Shown: piece by piece, positions 54,942 to 63,947 of the stretch
How the letters are laid out: each line of letters starts with the position of its first letter
Numbering within the stretch: position 1 is the stretch's first letter
Program-made: the position numbers and the translations under genes
Notes under the pieces: generated by a model
What the model was told of the DNA's origin: nothing
The model's database searches: none
The model's input: only the letters and a program-made list of their open reading frames with translations
From: Planctomycetota bacterium
Lineage (GTDB): Bacteria; Planctomycetota; Phycisphaerae; Phycisphaerales; SM1A02
Length of the DNA stretch: 64,000 nucleotides
Assembly (NCBI GenBank): GCA_017859745.1
Contig: JAFMML010000004.1
Coordinates: forward strand, 26,713-90,712
Reading direction: 5' to 3'

Positions 54942-55990
54942 CGACGAGCGTCGCCCGAACGTTCGAGCGACAGCTCCTGGGCCCGGTGGGTCCCGAATCC
55001 CAGATCGATGAACCGGTACCGGCAGATCGGGAGGTCGGCCGCGACCATCGTCTGATCGGTCTGCCAGAGCGGTAGGTTTCGGGGGTAGCTTGCCGCGTAG
55101 CCGTCGCCCGCCTGTTCGAAGGCCGACAGAAGATCCGGATACGCCGCGGCCAGTGCCGCACTTCCGGCATCGAGATTCAGATCGCCGAGCACCAGGTCCG
55201 GTTCGGGCAGTTGCAGGTCGTCGAGCCGTCGCCTCAGATCCGCCAGCAGTGCGGCCCGCGGCAACGTCGGATCGGATGGAAGGTCGAGGGCATGGATCAC
55301 GACTTCGCGACCTCCGGCGATGGGAAGCTCGACCCGAAACACACCCAGCCAGATGTCTCGCGAGGCGATGGCCAGACGACTCTCGAGAACGGGAAGCGAA
55401 GTGACCAACGCGAACGGTCCCGCGCGGCGAACCGTCCAAGCCTCGCCACCGGGCCCGTCCTCCCAGCGATGCGCGAACCAGCGTCCGAACAACGTCGCGT
55501 CGTTGGAGACGACCAGGATGTCCCACTCGCGCCGGGCCAGCTCCACCTGCTGAACAGCCGCCGCCTCGGGCTTCGGGCTGGCCGCGTTCCAGTGCACGAT
55601 GCGAATGGGATCGCTGCAGCCGCCCACCCAGCCCCAACGCGTCGACAGATGCTCCACGGCCACGACGAGGAGGAGCGCCGCGCCGCCGACGACAAGCCTC
55701 TTCGCCCAGACCCGAAAGGCGATCGCGCCTCCCCCGGCGACCATCCCGAGTCCAAGCAGCATCGCCGTCAGCACCAGAGGGACCGGAATCCACCCGATCT
55801 GCTGCAGGGTCGCCACCGAGTCGGAGAAGAGCACTCGCACGGCCCAGGCGGTCGTGGCGAGGACCACGACGAGGACACCCGATGCGAGCAGCGCTGCCGA
55901 CAGCAGACCTCGCGGCGTGGAGACCCGATCGCGCGACGCGCCTGCACCTCGTCCCCGGTCCGGCCGCGGCGCCGCGCCTGGGGTGTTCAC
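54938..55990 (-). CDS. Membrane endonuclease/exonuclease/phosphatase (EEP)-family protein
   Basis: 350 residues. Three N-terminal membrane helices (LSAALLASGVLVVVLATTAWA; IPVPLVLTAMLLGLGMVAGG; LVVGGAALLLVVAVEHLS) are followed by a C-terminal EEP-type domain: IRIVHWNAASP, ILVVSNDATLFG, VVIHALDLPSDP with catalytic-type His/Asp and LVLGDLNLDAGSAALA. The usual SDH/H end is not clear. Similar membrane EEP proteins are common in planctomycetes; substrate unknown. The start GTG at 55988-55990 is a choice among several. Stop overlaps the pseudopilin gene (CTAG). Confidence 0.8.
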   Translation of the reverse strand: MNTPGAAPRPDRGRGAGASRDRVSTPRGLLSAALLASGVLVVVLATTAWAVRVLFSDSVATLQQIGWIPVPLVLTAMLLGLGMVAGGGAIAFRVWAKRLVVGGAALLLVVAVEHLSTRWGWVGGCSDPIRIVHWNAASPKPEAAAVQQVELARREWDILVVSNDATLFGRWFAHRWEDGPGGEAWTVRRAGPFALVTSLPVLESRLAIASRDIWLGVFRVELPIAGGREVVIHALDLPSDPTLPRAALLADLRRRLDDLQLPEPDLVLGDLNLDAGSAALAAAYPDLLSAFEQAGDGYAASYPRNLPLWQTDQTMVAADLPICRYRFIDLGFGTHRAQELSLERSGDARR

Positions 55991-56208
55991 CTCGACGCCT
56001 CCTGGAGCCTTCCGCCGCTGCCTGACGTCCGATTCGTCATCGCGAACAAGGCGACCGCGGCCCTCTCGCATGGAGGCCAGACGGACCCGCTGGCAGACAC
56101 GAGAACGAGCCCTCGCAGAACCCTCGTGCCATAGTGGCAGACGATCGCGAGGCCCCTGCCGCCCCACCACGAGGGCGGCGCCGAGGGCGCCTTGTACGGG
56201 GCGGAGAT

Positions 56209-56226
56209 TTGGCATCGCGGTTGCAT
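56209..56226 (+). promoter_or_regulatory. Candidate sigma-54 (-24/-12) promoter of dnaK
   Basis: TTGGCATCGCGGTTGCAT matches TGGCAC-N5-TTGCA with GG and GC exactly 10 bases apart and one mismatch in the -24 hexamer. A start site near 56236 would leave a leader of about 100 bases before the dnaK ATG. The match is good for eye-reading but such motifs occur by chance, so it is a candidate only. Confidence 0.45.
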
Positions 56227-56287
56227 GAGGGTTCTGCGACTCCCGAGGCATCTTCGGTCCGGGAGCACCAGTTCACCCAATCCCCGC

Positions 56288-56312
56288 CGTGTCGGGCTTC
56301 TGCTCCGACACG
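56288..56312 (+). promoter_or_regulatory. Inverted repeat CGTGTCGG-N9-CCGACACG in the dnaK leader
   Basis: Perfect 8-base arms, 9-base spacer (GCTTCTGCT), ending 23 bases before the dnaK ATG. The arm and spacer lengths imitate CIRCE (9-N9-9), the HrcA operator, but the sequence differs. It could be a repressor operator or an RNA hairpin affecting translation. Confidence 0.5.
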
Positions 56313-56335
56313 CCGACAACCACAGGTTCACACCC

Positions 56336-58237
56336 ATGTCCAAGATCATCGGCATCGACCTCGGGACCACCAACTCGGTCGTGGCAGTCATGGAAGGCGG
56401 CCAGCCCAAGGTCATCATCAACTCCTCCGGCAACCGCACCACGCCCTCGGTCGTCGCATTCACCGAGAAGGGCGACCGCCTCGTCGGTCAGCCGGCCCGT
56501 CACCAGCAGGTGACCAATCCCAAGAACACCATCTTTTCGATCAAGCGGTTCATCGGCCGCCGCCAGGGCGAGGTCGAGGCCGAGGAGAAGCTGGTTCCCT
56601 ACGAGGTCGGCGGCGGCGACGGCGACCTGGTCACGGTGGGCGCCCGCGGCAAGACCTACACGCCACCCGAGATCAGCGCCATGATCCTCGGCGAGCTGAA
56701 GAAGACCGCCGAGGACTACCTCGGCGAGAAGGTGACCAAGGCGGTCATCACCGTTCCGGCCTACTTCAACGACAGTCAGCGTCAGGCCACCAAGGACGCC
56801 GGCGAGATCGCAGGTCTCGAGGTCGAGCGGATCATCAACGAGCCGACCGCCGCGGCCCTCGCCTACGGCCTCGAGAAGAAGAAGAACTGTCGGATCGCGG
56901 TCTTCGACCTCGGCGGCGGCACCTTCGACGTGTCGATCCTCGACGTCGGCGACGGCGTCTTCGAGGTGAAGTCCACCAACGGCGACGGACACCTCGGCGG
57001 CGACGACTTCGACCAGCGGCTCATCGACCATCTCGCCGACGAGTTCCGCAAGGCCGAGGGCATCGACGTCCGCAACGACGCCATGGCCCTGCAGCGCCTC
57101 AAGGAGGCTGCCGAGAAGGCCAAGATGGAACTCTCCAGCCAGATGGAGACCACCGTCAACCTCCCCTTCATCACGGCGGACCAGAACGGTCCCAAGCACC
57201 TGCAGCTGACCGTCACCCGCGCGACCTTCGAGTCGATCTGCAGCGATCTCTTCGATCGCCTCCGCGGCCCCTGCGAGGCGGCGCTCGCCGACTCGAAGCT
57301 CTCGCCCTCCGAGATCGAGGAGGTCGTGATGGTCGGCGGATCCACCCGCATCCCCAAGGTGCAGGAGATCGCCAAGCAGATCTTCGCGACCGACGAGCTC
57401 GACAAGAGCATCAACCCCGACGAGGTCGTCGCCATCGGCGCCGCGATCCAGGGCGGCGTGCTGCAGGGCGACGTCAAGGACGTGCTGCTTCTCGACGTGA
57501 CGCCGCTCTCGCTCGGCGTCGAGACGCTCGGTGGCGTGATGACGGTGCTGATCCCTCGCAACACCACCATTCCCACCAGCCGCAAGGAGACCTTCTCCAC
57601 CGCGGCCGACAACCAGAACGCCGTCACCATCCACGTCCTTCAGGGCGAGCGGAAGATGTCCGGCGACAACCGCACGCTCGGACGGTTCGATCTGACCGGC
57701 ATCGCGCCGGCACCTCGGGGAACCCCGCAGATCGAGGTCGAGTTCAAGATCGACGCCAACGGCATCCTCAACGTGTCGGCGACCGACAAGGCCACCGGCA
57801 AGGCGCACCAGATCGAGATCAAGGGATCGTCCGGTCTGGACAAGGACGAGATCGAGCGCATGAAGCGCGATGCCGAGGCGCACGCCGCCGACGACGAGGC
57901 CAAGAGCAAGCTCGTCGAGATCCGCAACCAGGGCGAGATGCTCGTCTACTCGACGCAGAAGGCGCTGTCGGAGCACGGCGACAAGGTCTCCGCGGAGGAT
58001 CGCTCCTCGATCGAGAGCGCCATCTCGAACCTTCAGGACAAGCTGAAGGCCGACGACAGGTCCGCGATCGAAGCCGCGAGCCGGGAACTCGAGACCGCCG
58101 CGGCGTCGCTCGGCAAGGCCGCCTACGAGGCCGCGTCGAAGGAGGGTGGACGCCCCGATCCCGAGGTCAAGCCCGACGGCGCCGAAGGCAAGAACGCCGA
58201 CGAGGTCATCGATGCCGAGTACGAGGTGAAGGAGTAG
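56336..58237 (+). CDS. dnaK: Molecular chaperone DnaK (Hsp70)
   Basis: 633 residues. ATPase: [76 protein letters not shown] and [18 protein letters not shown]. Substrate-binding domain: [38 protein letters not shown]. The C-terminal lid ends [14 protein letters not shown], the normal EEVD-like acidic tail variant. grpE and dnaJ are not adjacent, so chaperone genes are scattered. ATG 56336; the leader holds the regulatory candidates listed separately. Confidence 0.98.
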   Translation: MSKIIGIDLGTTNSVVAVMEGGQPKVIINSSGNRTTPSVVAFTEKGDRLVGQPARHQQVTNPKNTIFSIKRFIGRRQGEVEAEEKLVPYEVGGGDGDLVTVGARGKTYTPPEISAMILGELKKTAEDYLGEKVTKAVITVPAYFNDSQRQATKDAGEIAGLEVERIINEPTAAALAYGLEKKKNCRIAVFDLGGGTFDVSILDVGDGVFEVKSTNGDGHLGGDDFDQRLIDHLADEFRKAEGIDVRNDAMALQRLKEAAEKAKMELSSQMETTVNLPFITADQNGPKHLQLTVTRATFESICSDLFDRLRGPCEAALADSKLSPSEIEEVVMVGGSTRIPKVQEIAKQIFATDELDKSINPDEVVAIGAAIQGGVLQGDVKDVLLLDVTPLSLGVETLGGVMTVLIPRNTTIPTSRKETFSTAADNQNAVTIHVLQGERKMSGDNRTLGRFDLTGIAPAPRGTPQIEVEFKIDANGILNVSATDKATGKAHQIEIKGSSGLDKDEIERMKRDAEAHAADDEAKSKLVEIRNQGEMLVYSTQKALSEHGDKVSAEDRSSIESAISNLQDKLKADDRSAIEAASRELETAAASLGKAAYEAASKEGGRPDPEVKPDGAEGKNADEVIDAEYEVKE

Positions 58238-58280
58238 CGACGCTGCCCGCGGCCACGAGCCGCATTCGGCACCGACTCTT

Positions 58281-58316
58281 CGCGGGCGGGCGACCCTCTC
58301 GGGTCGTTCGCCCGCG
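58281..58316 (+). terminator. Stem-loop terminator downstream of dnaK
   Basis: About 16-bp stem formed by 58281-58296 and 58301-58316 with a TCTC loop; only two positions pair as G-U. It lies 44 bases after the dnaK stop and about 107 before the ptsI start. No long T-tract follows, so termination could be factor-assisted. Confidence 0.7.
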
Positions 58317-58422
58317 TCGTCTCGGCGTCGGACGCGCTGCCGCCGCGTCCATTCGCTAGGATCCTTCTTGACTCTCCCGCCGCCGCACGGCTTCGCCGCC
58401 GGCAGCCCGGAGCCGATCTTCA

Positions 58423-60180
58423 ATGGAACGCATTCAGGGCATCGCCGTCAGTCCGGGCATCGTCATCGGCCCCGCCTTCGTGGTTGGCGAGGCCGAGAAG
58501 CATGTGCCGCATCGCACGGTCCCCGAGCGCGAGCGGGCTGCCGAGGTGGTCCGCTTCGACGACGCCGTCGCCGCAGCGCTCGATGAGCTTCAGGGACTCC
58601 GCGACCAGACCGCCGCAGGTCTCGGCGACGAAGCCGCCAAGATCTTCGAGTTCCACATCGGCCTGCTGCGCGATCCCTCCCTGCTCGAACCGATCCGCAT
58701 CCGGATCCGCGAGGACGGCCTCAACGCCGAACGATCCGCGGCCAACCGGTTCGAGGAGCTTGCCGCCCAGTTCGAGGGTCTGGGCAGCGACGTGTTCCGC
58801 CAGAAGGCCAACGACGTCGTCGACCTCGAACGTCGTGTGCTGGACAAGTTGATGGGCGAGTCCTCGAGCCGCTTGGCGAAGTTGCGGGATCCCGCGGTCC
58901 TGATCGGGCACGAGCTCACTCCCAGCGAGGCGGCGGCGATCGACCGTCACCGCATCCTGGCCTTCGCCACCGATCTCGGCGGTCGGACCAGTCACACCTC
59001 GATCGTGGCCCGCGCCCTCGACCTTCCCGCGGTGGTGGGATGCGGCCGTCTCAGCGAACGGGTCGAGGACGGAGATCTCGTCATCGTCGACGGCGACAGC
59101 GGCACCGTGATCCTCCGGCCGGACGCCGACACCGTGCAGTCGCACCGCGAGCTCGATCGGCGACATCGCCAGTACCGCGCCTCGCTTCGCGCCGACGCCT
59201 CGATGGTCTCGGAGACTCTCGACGGCACCGCGGTCGCGCTGCTGGGAAACATCGAGTTCCCGGAGGAGATTCCCGCGGTGCTCGCCAACGGCGGCGCCGG
59301 CGTGGGCCTGTATCGCACCGAGTTCCTCTTCCTCACCAGTCCCACCGAGCCGACCGAGGAGGACCACTACGAGGCCTACCGGCGGGCGATGGAGCTTCTC
59401 GACGGGCGTCCACTGACCGTTCGCACCCTCGATCTCGGCGCGGACAAGTACACCCAGCGCCGCGCCGAGGAGCCCGAACGCAATCCGTTCCTCGGACTGC
59501 GCAGCATCCGCTACTGCCTGCACCACCTTCCGCTGTTCAAGACCCAGCTTCGGGCGATCCTTCGGGCCTCGGCGCTCGGCCCGCTCAAGGTGATGTTTCC
59601 GCTGATCTCCAACGTCATGGAGCTGCGGCAGGCCCGAATGATCCTCAACGACGTGATCGAAGAGCTCGAGGAGGAGAATCTCCCCTTCCGAGCCGACCTG
59701 CCCGTGGGCATGATGATCGAGGTGCCGAGCGCCGCGTTGATGTCGAAGACCTTCGCGCGGGAGGTCTCGTTCTTCTCGATCGGGACCAACGACCTCATCC
59801 AGTACACCCTCGCGGTGGACCGCGGCAACGAGCGGGTCGCCGGTCTGTACAGCGGCGCGAACCCCGCGGTGCTGCAGCTCATCAAGAGCGTGGTCCGGTC
59901 GGGGCGTCGCGAATCGATCGACGTCTCGATCTGCGGCGAACTCGCCGGCGAGGCCCTCTACACCATGCTGCTCCTCGGCATGGGGGTGCGGACGTTCTCG
60001 ATGGCGCCGGGGCAGATCCCCGAGATCAAGCGGATCATTCGTCAGGTCGACCTCGCGCAATGCGAACGCCTTGCCAGGCGGGTGGGGTCCTACGAGTCCG
60101 ACCGTCAGGTCCTCAACGCCCTCCGGGACGAACTGCGGCGAATCGCCCCCGACTCGACCGGCGGCTGGACCGGAGAATGA
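58423..60180 (+). CDS. ptsI: Phosphoenolpyruvate-protein phosphotransferase (enzyme I)
   Basis: 585 residues. Transfers phosphate from PEP to HPr. Opens RIQGIAVSPGIVIGPAFVV; active His in DLGGRTSHTSIVARALDLPA; PEP-binding domain has GVGLYRTEFLFL, LGADKYTQRR, NPFLGLRSIRYCL, MFPLISNVMELR, PVGMMIEVPSAALM, FFSIGTNDLIQYTLAVDRGN and SICGELAGEALYT. All family motifs are intact. ptsH and EII genes are not adjacent, suggesting a regulatory or partial PTS; that is inference. ATG 58423. Confidence 0.97.
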   Translation: MERIQGIAVSPGIVIGPAFVVGEAEKHVPHRTVPERERAAEVVRFDDAVAAALDELQGLRDQTAAGLGDEAAKIFEFHIGLLRDPSLLEPIRIRIREDGLNAERSAANRFEELAAQFEGLGSDVFRQKANDVVDLERRVLDKLMGESSSRLAKLRDPAVLIGHELTPSEAAAIDRHRILAFATDLGGRTSHTSIVARALDLPAVVGCGRLSERVEDGDLVIVDGDSGTVILRPDADTVQSHRELDRRHRQYRASLRADASMVSETLDGTAVALLGNIEFPEEIPAVLANGGAGVGLYRTEFLFLTSPTEPTEEDHYEAYRRAMELLDGRPLTVRTLDLGADKYTQRRAEEPERNPFLGLRSIRYCLHHLPLFKTQLRAILRASALGPLKVMFPLISNVMELRQARMILNDVIEELEEENLPFRADLPVGMMIEVPSAALMSKTFAREVSFFSIGTNDLIQYTLAVDRGNERVAGLYSGANPAVLQLIKSVVRSGRRESIDVSICGELAGEALYTMLLLGMGVRTFSMAPGQIPEIKRIIRQVDLAQCERLARRVGSYESDRQVLNALRDELRRIAPDSTGGWTGE

Positions 60181-60680
60181 GCGGTTGTGACCGATCCGGA
60201 CGAACTTCCGGGCATGTTGGACCGATATCGTCTACAGTCCATTCGACGTCGGGGAATCGCCCCGCCGTCTTCCGAACCGACCGAACCCCGCCCCGTCGTC
60301 GCCGGCACGCGCCGGCACGGGGCAAACCGAACCACGCGTGATCGGTCACGAGGCGTCCTTCAGGATCCGACTTCAGGATCCAACTTCAGGATCCAACTTC
60401 AGGATCCAACTGGATCCCGCCTCGACCACGCCGATCCGCCCATTGGGGCCGACACCAGCGGTCTTCGATCGATTGCCGCCGACGCTGGAGACCGCATCCC
60501 GGTCCCCGTCGAGCAGCCGACGACGAACGCGGCGCCCCTCGCCCGACTTCGTGATCAACCTCACCCGACCATTCCCCTCCTTCGCGACGACCGGCCCGCC
60601 CGGCGCGTCTCGGAGTCGTGGCATGTCGGCGGAGGGTTCGAAGCGGCCCGGTGTCGGCTCCAGACAGGAGTCAGCGAACC
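60181..60680. other. 500-base gene-free stretch between ptsI and rne
   Basis: Presumed rne promoter and leader. It contains a 13-base array (60359-60410) and a 10-base repeat cgccggcacg x2 (60300-60319). A forward frame (60187-60684) spans the region but shows no domain and changes character through the repeat, so it is not called. RNase E leaders can be autoregulatory; nothing specific is visible. Confidence 0.65.
60359..60410. repeat. 13-base tandem array, 4 units of ttcaggatccaac
   Basis: Units 2-4 are identical; unit 1 has g for a at position 11. It is followed by tggatcc. Each unit carries GGATCC, a palindrome. Lies 271 bases before the rne start codon. Confidence 0.92.
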
Positions 60681-63600
60681 GTGAGTCCCACGAACGATCC
60701 CATCAGCCAGACGAGCGAGGCCACGCAGGGCGATAGTCCTGCGGGCGAGCTCCCCACCACCGACACCCCGACGAGCGAGTCCTCCGCAACCGACGCGTCG
60801 ACCGGCGAACCGCCGGCCGGTGAAGACTCGGCCGGCGAGCGCCCCAAGAGCAGCCGTCGAAAGAGCGCTCGCAAGAGCAAGGCCGCGTCCAAGAGGGCGT
60901 CCAAGAGCGCCCGCACACCCGAATCCGAGCCCGAATCCGAGGCCGAGGTTGCCTCTGATACCGCGTCCGAGACCGAGTCGCAGACCAGGTCCGAGGATGA
61001 GGCCGAGGTCGCTTCTGAGACCGCGACCGAGGCCGAGTCGGAGACCAGGTCCGAGGCACGATCCAAGCCCGCGAGCAGGAGCGGCGGTCGGCGCAGCGCC
61101 AAGGGGGACCGTGGCGGCGCCTCGAAGCCCGCACCGACCCCGGCCCCGGCACCGGTCGATCCGTCGACGCGGGTCATGGTCGTCAACGACACGCCCGGCG
61201 AGGAGTGCCGCATCGCGATCCTGGAGAAGGGTCGCCTCGACGGCCTCTCCTCCGAGCGTCTCAGCACCGCCACCAACGTCGGCAACATCTACAAGGGCCG
61301 CGTCACCAACGTCGAGCCCGCCATTCAGGCGGCGTTCGTCGACTTCGGCGAAGGCCAGAACGGCTTCCTCCACATCTCCGACCTGCACCCGCGGTACTTC
61401 CCGGGCGGCGACAAGACGGAGAAGGTCGGCAAGAAGGTCCCCCACCGCGCTCGACCGCTCATTCAGGATGCGCTCAAGCGAGGCTCGGAGATTCTGGTTC
61501 AGGTCCTCAAGGAGGGCCTCGGCACCAAGGGTCCGACGCTGACGAGCTACATCTCCCTCCCGGGACGACTGCTCGTGATGATGCCGGGGATGGACAAGGT
61601 CGGCGTCAGCCGCAAGGTCGAGGACGAGGCGCAGCGCAAGGCGATGCGCAAGATCCTCGACTCGCTGGCGCTGCCGGAGGGCTTCGGGTTCATCCTGCGG
61701 ACCGCCGGCTTCAGCGCGACCAAGACCGATCTGACCCGCGACGTCGCCTACCTGACCCGCATGTGGAAGGTCATGGAGAAGCGGATCGCCGGCAGCGGCG
61801 CCCCCTGCGCCCTCTACACCGAGAGCGATCTGCTGCTTCGGACGCTGCGGGACGTGCTCGATTCGAGCATCGGATCGGTGGTCGTCGACAGCGAATCCGC
61901 ACTGCAGCGATCCTCGACGTTCCTGTCGGTCATCGCACCTCGCTCCAGCCCGCCGGTCCGCTACTACGACGGCAAGGCGCCGATCTTCCACGCCTTCGAC
62001 GTCGAGCGGCAGATCGAACTGATCCACGCCCGCGAGGTGCCGCTGCCCTCGGGCGGCGCCCTCGTGTTCGACCAGGCCGAGGCCCTGGTCGCCATCGACG
62101 TCAACAGTGGAAAGAGCCGCTCGGCGCGGGACAGCGAGACCAACGCCTACCGCACCAACTGCGAGGCGGTCGAGGAGATCTGCCGGCAGCTGCGGCTTCG
62201 CGATCTCGGCGGGCTCGTGGTCTGCGACATGATCGACATGCGGGCCGCGAAGCATCGCAAGGACATCAAGGAGCGTTTCGAGGCGGCGTTCAAGAAGGAC
62301 CGGGCCCGCACCACGGTGCTCCCGGTCAGCGACTTCGGCATCGTCGAGATCACGCGACAGCGGATGCGTCCGAGTCTCCGCAAGGCCCACTTCGCGGAGT
62401 GCCCGACCTGCGCCGGCCACGGGGAGGTCCGCCTGCCCGACTCCGTCGCCGCAGACGCCCTGCGTCGCGTCGGCAGCGTGCTCGCCCACGAGCGCATTCG
62501 TCGGGTCGAACTCGTGGTTCCGGTGCGGGTCGCCTCGGTGCTGCTCAGCGGGCGCCGCAGGCAGCTGGCCCTTCTCGAACGGGAGTTCGGCAAGCGGGTG
62601 GACGTGCGGATCTCCGAGGCCCTCGGCTTGGACCGGGTGGATCTCTACGCCTACGACGAACGCAACGCCGACGTCGAGATCGATCGCCTTCCGGCACTGC
62701 CCCGACCCAACGTCGAGGCCCTGCCCACGGTCGCGCCGCCTCCGAGCGACACCGCCGACGAGGAGGAGGACGACCGGGGCGGTCGGCGGGGCCGACGGCG
62801 GCGCCGTCGTTCGGGTCCCGCCGATGCGGCCGCGATCGCCCTCGCCGGCGGGTTCGAACCCGACGAAATCGACGACGACGAGACCGCCGAATCGGCGCTC
62901 GCCGCGGCCGAATCGGCCGAGACCGACGAGGACGCTGGCGACGAGGGAGGCGGCGGGCGACGCAAGCGCCGCCGCCGTCGCCGACGACGTGGCAAGGGCG
63001 GAACGACCGAGACCGGCGCCGAGGCAGACGTCGCCGAGGTCGCCGAGACCATGCCTGCGAAGGTGTCGGTACCTGTCGTCGACGAGGGCCCCGTCCGCGT
63101 GCACGTTCTGGCGAAGACCTATGGCGTGACCAGCCGAGACATCGTCGAACGATGTGCCGCGGAAGGACTCGACGGCGTCAAGGCGGCGATGAGTTCCGTC
63201 GGCGGCGAGACGCTGGCGACGATCCGAGCGTGGTACGAGCCAGTCTCGACCACCACAACCGAGACCGAGTCCACGGAGGCCGACACGGCCTCGCGGGCGA
63301 CGGACGCCCCGAGCCCCGCAGGCGCCGGAAACGCCGGAGACGCCGACGAGTCGGGCGAAGGCGGACGCAAGCGTCGCCGCCGGCGACGCCGACGCGGCAA
63401 GGGTGGCAACTCCGAGTCGGAGACGACCGACGCGTCGTCCGAGGCGACCGACGCGTCGCAGCCCGGCGAAGCGGCCGCGGTCACCGATGGCGAAGCGGAA
63501 TCCGCAGACGTCGGCGAGGACGGCGGCGAGGGCGGTGATGACGACGACTCGAAGCCGCGCAAGCGCCGCCGTCGCCGCGGCGGCCGCCGGCGCTCGAGAA

Positions 63601-63818
63601 GCCGCGACGGCGAGTCCGAAGGTGGCGACGGGTCCCCGGCCGACGAGTCCTCCGCCGCCGACTCCGGCGGTGGTCGCGGCAAGGAGCCCGGCTCCGACAC
63701 CGACGCCCCGCCCACCATCGAGACCGCGGCGGATTCGACACCGAAGCCGCGGGCCCTCTACGCCCGCGGACGCACCCGCAAGATCAGCCCCGCGGCCGCT
63801 CGAGCCGACGATCGCTGA
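60681..63818 (+). CDS. rne: Ribonuclease E/G with N-terminal repeats and IF2_N-like insertion
   Basis: 1045 residues. N-terminal 1-170 is Glu/Ser/Lys-rich and includes a 20-residue direct repeat (EAEVASDTASETESQTRSED, about 87-126). Core: NIYKGRVTNVEPAIQAAFVDFG (S1), SYISLPGRLLVMMPGMDKVG, catalytic DVNSGKS and DMIDMRA, and zinc link AECPTCAGHGE (about 573). The C-terminal part holds Arg-rich tracts ([30 protein letters not shown]) with a domain VRVHVLAKTYGVTSRDIVER to LATIRAWY (about 803-850) resembling IF2_N. The GTG start is set by AGGAG at 60666-60670. Central RNA decay/processing enzyme; the tails probably bind RNA or partners. Confidence 0.9.
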   Translation: MSPTNDPISQTSEATQGDSPAGELPTTDTPTSESSATDASTGEPPAGEDSAGERPKSSRRKSARKSKAASKRASKSARTPESEPESEAEVASDTASETESQTRSEDEAEVASETATEAESETRSEARSKPASRSGGRRSAKGDRGGASKPAPTPAPAPVDPSTRVMVVNDTPGEECRIAILEKGRLDGLSSERLSTATNVGNIYKGRVTNVEPAIQAAFVDFGEGQNGFLHISDLHPRYFPGGDKTEKVGKKVPHRARPLIQDALKRGSEILVQVLKEGLGTKGPTLTSYISLPGRLLVMMPGMDKVGVSRKVEDEAQRKAMRKILDSLALPEGFGFILRTAGFSATKTDLTRDVAYLTRMWKVMEKRIAGSGAPCALYTESDLLLRTLRDVLDSSIGSVVVDSESALQRSSTFLSVIAPRSSPPVRYYDGKAPIFHAFDVERQIELIHAREVPLPSGGALVFDQAEALVAIDVNSGKSRSARDSETNAYRTNCEAVEEICRQLRLRDLGGLVVCDMIDMRAAKHRKDIKERFEAAFKKDRARTTVLPVSDFGIVEITRQRMRPSLRKAHFAECPTCAGHGEVRLPDSVAADALRRVGSVLAHERIRRVELVVPVRVASVLLSGRRRQLALLEREFGKRVDVRISEALGLDRVDLYAYDERNADVEIDRLPALPRPNVEALPTVAPPPSDTADEEEDDRGGRRGRRRRRRSGPADAAAIALAGGFEPDEIDDDETAESALAAAESAETDEDAGDEGGGGRRKRRRRRRRRGKGGTTETGAEADVAEVAETMPAKVSVPVVDEGPVRVHVLAKTYGVTSRDIVERCAAEGLDGVKAAMSSVGGETLATIRAWYEPVSTTTTETESTEADTASRATDAPSPAGAGNAGDADESGEGGRKRRRRRRRRGKGGNSESETTDASSEATDASQPGEAAAVTDGEAESADVGEDGGEGGDDDDSKPRKRRRRRGGRRRSRSRDGESEGGDGSPADESSAADSGGGRGKEPGSDTDAPPTIETAADSTPKPRALYARGRTRKISPAAARADDR
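60939..61058 (+). repeat. 60-base in-frame direct repeat within rne
   Basis: Two adjacent 60-base units (60939-60998 and 60999-61058) encoding EAEVAS(D/E)TA(S/T)E(T/A)ES(Q/E)TRSE(D/A). About ten base differences exist between copies, mostly conservative, so the duplication is not recent. Confidence 0.75.
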
Positions 63819-63947
63819 TCGACTCGTCGAGGACACTCCGGCCCGATTCGACGCGTGTCCGTGCCGAATTCCGGCGTCGATTCCCGCAGCCGCTCCGACA
63901 CCGCTCGACCGACCCGCGATCACGGCATGGGCGGTACGCTCTCGTCG

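Larger units (their letters stand above)
55991..56335. other. 345-base dnaK upstream region
   Basis: Divergent region between the EEP gene and dnaK. It contains a small palindrome TGCCA-TAG-TGGCA (56127-56139), a sigma-54-like promoter (56209-56226) and an 8-base inverted repeat (56288-56312). No canonical CIRCE element (TTAGCACTC-N9-GAGTGCTAA) is visible. Confidence 0.6.

Noticed and set aside
56127..56139. Palindrome TGCCA-TAG-TGGCA upstream of dnaK as an operator
   Set aside because: Only five-base arms; such short palindromes occur often and nothing else supports it.
55991..56335. Canonical CIRCE element before dnaK
   Set aside because: No TTAGCACTC or close variant is present; only the different inverted repeat at 56288-56312 was found.
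60187..60684. Forward frame spanning the gap before rne
   Set aside because: Composition changes through the 13-base repeat, no domain, and it overlaps the rne start.
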